In this document: in pieces, positions 6,380 through 8,713 of the stretch
How positions within the stretch are numbered: the stretch's first letter is position 1
Layout of the letters: each line of letters begins with the position of its first letter
DNA from: RGIG1828 sp045592485
Lineage (GTDB): Bacteria; Bacillota; Clostridia; UMGS1810
NCBI GenBank assembly: GCA_045592485.1
Contig: JAZNUS010000111.1
Span: 1-8,713, forward strand
Reading direction: 5' to 3'
DNA length: 8,713 nt
Notes under the pieces: model-generated
Databases searched by the model: none
What the model saw: the letters and a program-made list of their open reading frames with translations, nothing else
What the model was told of the DNA's origin: nothing
Position numbers and translations under genes: made by a program

Positions 6380-7528
6380 ATGAAGGTTGCAATGATTGGT
6401 CACAAGGTTGTGCCGTCTCGAAGAGGCGGAATTGAAACAGTTCTCACTGCTCTTTGCCCCATTCTTTCGGAGCTTGGAGCACAGGTTACCTGCTACAATC
6501 GCTCAGGTGACAAAATAGAAAATGAATATGTGGGCACCGTTGAAAACGGAAAATACAAGGGCGTACGCCTGAAAAAAGCCTTCACGGTAAATGCAAAAGG
6601 ACTTTCGGCAATGATTGCATCACATACAGCCGCAATCTGTGCAGCCTTTTCCAAATGTGATGTTGTTCATTTCCACGCAGAAGGTCCGGCAGCGGCAATG
6701 TGGATTCCAAAGCTTTTCGGAAAGAAATGTGTTGCAACAGTTCACGGACTTGACTGGCAAAGAGAAAAGTGGGGGCATGGCTTTGCTTCACGCTACATTA
6801 AATTCGGCGAAAAGATGCTTGTAAAATATGCCGACCGTGTTATAGTTCTCAGTGAAAGTGCAAGAGACTATTTCAAAGAAACCTATAACCGTGATACCGT
6901 TATCATTCACAATGGCATTGAAAAGCCCACAAGGCTTGAAGCCAAAGAAATCTGCGACAGATTCGGTCTTTCAAAGGATGGCTACATGTGCATCATTTCA
7001 AGACTTACCGCAGAAAAAGGCGTTCACTATCTTATTGATGCCTACAAGAAGCTTAAAACCGACAAAAAGCTTGTGATTGCAGGTGACACCAGTGATACAG
7101 ACGATTATGTGGCTATGCTTCGTGAAAAGGCAAAAGATAATCCCAACATTATTTTTACAGGCTTCATCTCGGGAGACCTTTTAAGGGAAATGTATTCAAA
7201 TGCCTATCTGATAACTCTCCCTTCAGACCTTGAGGGTATGTCTCTCAGCCTTTTGGAGGCACTTGCTTACGGCAATGCACTTGTTTGCTCGGACATACCT
7301 GAAAACACTCTGGTTGCAGAGGATAAGGCGGTTTACTTTAAAAAAGGCAATGCCGATGACCTGGCAAAAAAACTTCAGTATCTTTGCGACAACGAAGAGG
7401 CTGTAGAGCAATATAAAAACAATTCTTCTGATTTCATAACAGGCAAATATAACTGGAACGATGTTGCTAAAAGTACCTACAGTCTGTATGAAGAAGTTTT
7501 AAACGATGGCACGAAAGGAAGAAAATAA
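6380..7528 (+). CDS. GT4 glycosyltransferase
   Basis: This 382-residue GT-B enzyme of family GT4 is a retaining glycosyltransferase that acts on the cytosolic side of the membrane. Its N-terminal acceptor domain opens with MKVAMIGHKVVPSRRGGIET (1-20), the start seen in a large Firmicute subfamily of exopolysaccharide and rhamnosyl-type transferases. VHFHAEGP (96-103) and VHGLDWQREKW (121-131) follow. The C-terminal donor domain carries SRLTAEKGVHYLIDAY, then GFISG, and the E-x7-E nucleotide-sugar motif EGMSLSLLE (E285 and E293). Length is normal and both domains are complete. The gene starts 21 bp after the phosphoglycosyl transferase stop, which suggests it adds one of the early sugars after priming. 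The donor is not determined by sequence alone. Confidence 0.94.
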   Translation: MKVAMIGHKVVPSRRGGIETVLTALCPILSELGAQVTCYNRSGDKIENEYVGTVENGKYKGVRLKKAFTVNAKGLSAMIASHTAAICAAFSKCDVVHFHAEGPAAAMWIPKLFGKKCVATVHGLDWQREKWGHGFASRYIKFGEKMLVKYADRVIVLSESARDYFKETYNRDTVIIHNGIEKPTRLEAKEICDRFGLSKDGYMCIISRLTAEKGVHYLIDAYKKLKTDKKLVIAGDTSDTDDYVAMLREKAKDNPNIIFTGFISGDLLREMYSNAYLITLPSDLEGMSLSLLEALAYGNALVCSDIPENTLVAEDKAVYFKKGNADDLAKKLQYLCDNEEAVEQYKNNSSDFITGKYNWNDVAKSTYSLYEEVLNDGTKGRK

Positions 7529-7529
7529 T

Positions 7530-8713
7530 ATGTCCAAATCGAAAAACACAATAAAAGAACCTCTTCAGGACTTCGCCACACAGGATCAAAAGATAAAGGA
7601 ACATCTTAAATCTGTTTTTCCCGATGATGTGTATTCTGCATGGATTGAATATTTCGATATTGAAAACACCGACGGCAAAAAAATTGTTATCGGATATTAC
7701 GGTGATGAATCAATAAAAAAATTCAAAAAAGAATATGGCGAAATGCTTCAGATACACATCTGCTCAGCTATGGGCTGTGTGAAGAAGGTAAAAATAAAGA
7801 AACGCAAGGCAAAGAAAATTAAAAATGTTTCAGTGAGAATGAATAAAAATATAAAAGTGGCAAAGCTTCTGGGAGTCAGCTCTGTTTTGGCGGTAATCGC
7901 CCTTGTGGTTGCAGTTTTTGCTGCAAACTATATTGTGAATCTTAATTTCACGGAAACTTTTTATAACACAAGCAGTCTCAAGGTAAACAGCAAGATAAGG
8001 GTTATTCAGATTTCCGACCTCCATTCGAAAACCTATGGAAAAGATAATTCAAAGCTTGCAGACAGAGTTACAAAGCTTAAACCCGATATAATTTTATTTA
8101 CCGGAGACATTATTGAAGCAGATGATTCATCTGTTGATGGTGTGGTTGACCTTTGCAAAAAGCTTTCCGGTGTTGCTCCTTCGTTTTTTGTGTATGGAAA
8201 CAACGAGGTTGAGAAATTCTACGATATTCCCCTCAATCAGACAGAGCTTGATAAAAAGTTTGGCTTTAACAACGACACAAGAGAGCCGTCAAAGCTTTCG
8301 GAAATTACAGACGAGCTTGAAACAAAGCTTGAGGGTGTTGGAGTAAAGGTTTTGAAAAATGAAGTGGCAACCCTTTCGGCAGGAACAACCGAAATTGATG
8401 TTTTCGGAGTTTTAACATCTAATCCGTCCTCTTTCTGGTCCTATGCCGGAGATGCTTTCAATAGCTATCTCACCCAAAACACCGACAGACTCAAAATAAC
8501 TGCTATTCACGAACCCTTTGTGTTTAACGAATTTAAACCTGAAACCTGGGGCGATCTTGCAGTTTGCGGTCACACTCACGGCGGAACGGTGAGGGTTCCG
8601 TTCCTTGGTCCCCTCTATACCCACGAAGGTGGAATTTTCCCCGCAAGAGAGGGAGACTGTGTTGTGGGAAGATATGATGTATCAGGAACTCCGCTTGTTG
8701 TGAGTGCAGGTCT
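7530..8713 (+). CDS. membrane-anchored metallophosphoesterase with DnaA-domain-I-like N-terminus (3' partial)
   Basis: The frame stays open to the window end (394 complete codons), so the C-terminus is missing. Residues 155-394 are a calcineurin-like phosphoesterase. Metal-site motifs are SDLHS (162-166), TGDI (191-194), GNNE (223-226), the His of IHEPF (326-330) and GHTHGG (347-352). The family signature GNH[D/E] reads GNNE, so the usual catalytic His is Asn. Upstream lie a hydrophobic helix (about 113-137) and a very basic stretch (85-112). By the positive-inside rule the phosphoesterase would face outward. Residues 20-82 resemble DnaA domain I in pattern: an amphipathic helix, W38 in YSAWIEYF, a hairpin GKKIVI, and FKKEYGEMLQIHI. 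The start ATG lies 1 bp after the previous stop, with AGGAAG at 7516-7521. Phosphoesterase is certain by motif, and its substrate is unknown. The N-terminal domain call is inference. Confidence 0.9.
   Translation, partial: MSKSKNTIKEPLQDFATQDQKIKEHLKSVFPDDVYSAWIEYFDIENTDGKKIVIGYYGDESIKKFKKEYGEMLQIHICSAMGCVKKVKIKKRKAKKIKNVSVRMNKNIKVAKLLGVSSVLAVIALVVAVFAANYIVNLNFTETFYNTSSLKVNSKIRVIQISDLHSKTYGKDNSKLADRVTKLKPDIILFTGDIIEADDSSVDGVVDLCKKLSGVAPSFFVYGNNEVEKFYDIPLNQTELDKKFGFNNDTREPSKLSEITDELETKLEGVGVKVLKNEVATLSAGTTEIDVFGVLTSNPSSFWSYAGDAFNSYLTQNTDRLKITAIHEPFVFNEFKPETWGDLAVCGHTHGGTVRVPFLGPLYTHEGGIFPAREGDCVVGRYDVSGTPLVVSAG

Noticed and set aside
5810..6403. 197-codon open frame on the - strand
   Set aside because: It is antisense to the phosphoglycosyl transferase gene, whose motifs are complete; the frame is a shadow caused by codon bias.
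429..8713. CRISPR arrays, tRNA or rRNA genes, insertion-sequence transposase, toxin-antitoxin or phage-defence genes
   Set aside because: Both strands are filled by the eight polysaccharide-related genes and their shadows; no repeat array, RNA gene or transposase motif was seen.

Overview
The window reads as the 5' end of one co-directional operon for building and exporting a cell-surface polysaccharide (exopolysaccharide or capsule). Eight genes lie on the + strand with spacings from a 4-bp overlap to 31 bp. Strong GGAGG-type ribosome binding sites, a moderately AT-rich composition, familiar Firmicute glycosyltransferase subfamilies and a GGGGAG/CTCCCC-rich palindromic repeat point to a Clostridia-class Firmicute, probably a gut Oscillospiraceae/Ruminococcaceae-like lineage. 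The organism assignment is inference; no rRNA or other marker gene is present.

Positions 1-428 hold no convincing gene. About 220 bp of this (11-230) is one long imperfect palindrome that looks like a miniature, non-coding mobile repeat. An AT-rich leader follows, with a good extended -10 promoter (361-389), and then the first gene at 429.

The genes in order are: a left-handed-beta-helix (hexapeptide) acyltransferase (429-971); a Wzx-type lipid-linked oligosaccharide flippase (992-2500); a GT32-like glycosyltransferase with a DxD motif (2497-3231); a GtrII-family multi-spanning glucosyltransferase-like protein (3234-4778); a ChbG/YdjC-family carbohydrate deacetylase (4786-5646); a short WcaJ/EpsL-type phosphoglycosyl transferase that would prime synthesis on undecaprenyl phosphate (5678-6358); a GT4 glycosyltransferase (6380-7528); and a membrane-anchored metallophosphoesterase cut off by the window end (7530-8713+).

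Together they suggest this scheme. The phosphoglycosyl transferase loads the first sugar-phosphate on the lipid carrier, and the GT4 and GT32 enzymes extend it. The acyltransferase and deacetylase decorate or trim it, and Wzx flips it outward. The GtrII-like protein may add a side-branch sugar outside the membrane. No Wzy polymerase, chain-length regulator (Wzz/Wzd/Wze) or GtrA/GtrB partner lies in the window, so the pathway is incomplete here.

The most unusual item is the last gene. It has a cytosolic N-terminal segment of about 80 residues whose pattern resembles DnaA domain I, a very basic linker, one membrane helix, and a calcineurin-like phosphoesterase domain predicted to lie outside the cell. 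That domain reads GNNE where the family signature has GNH[D/E].
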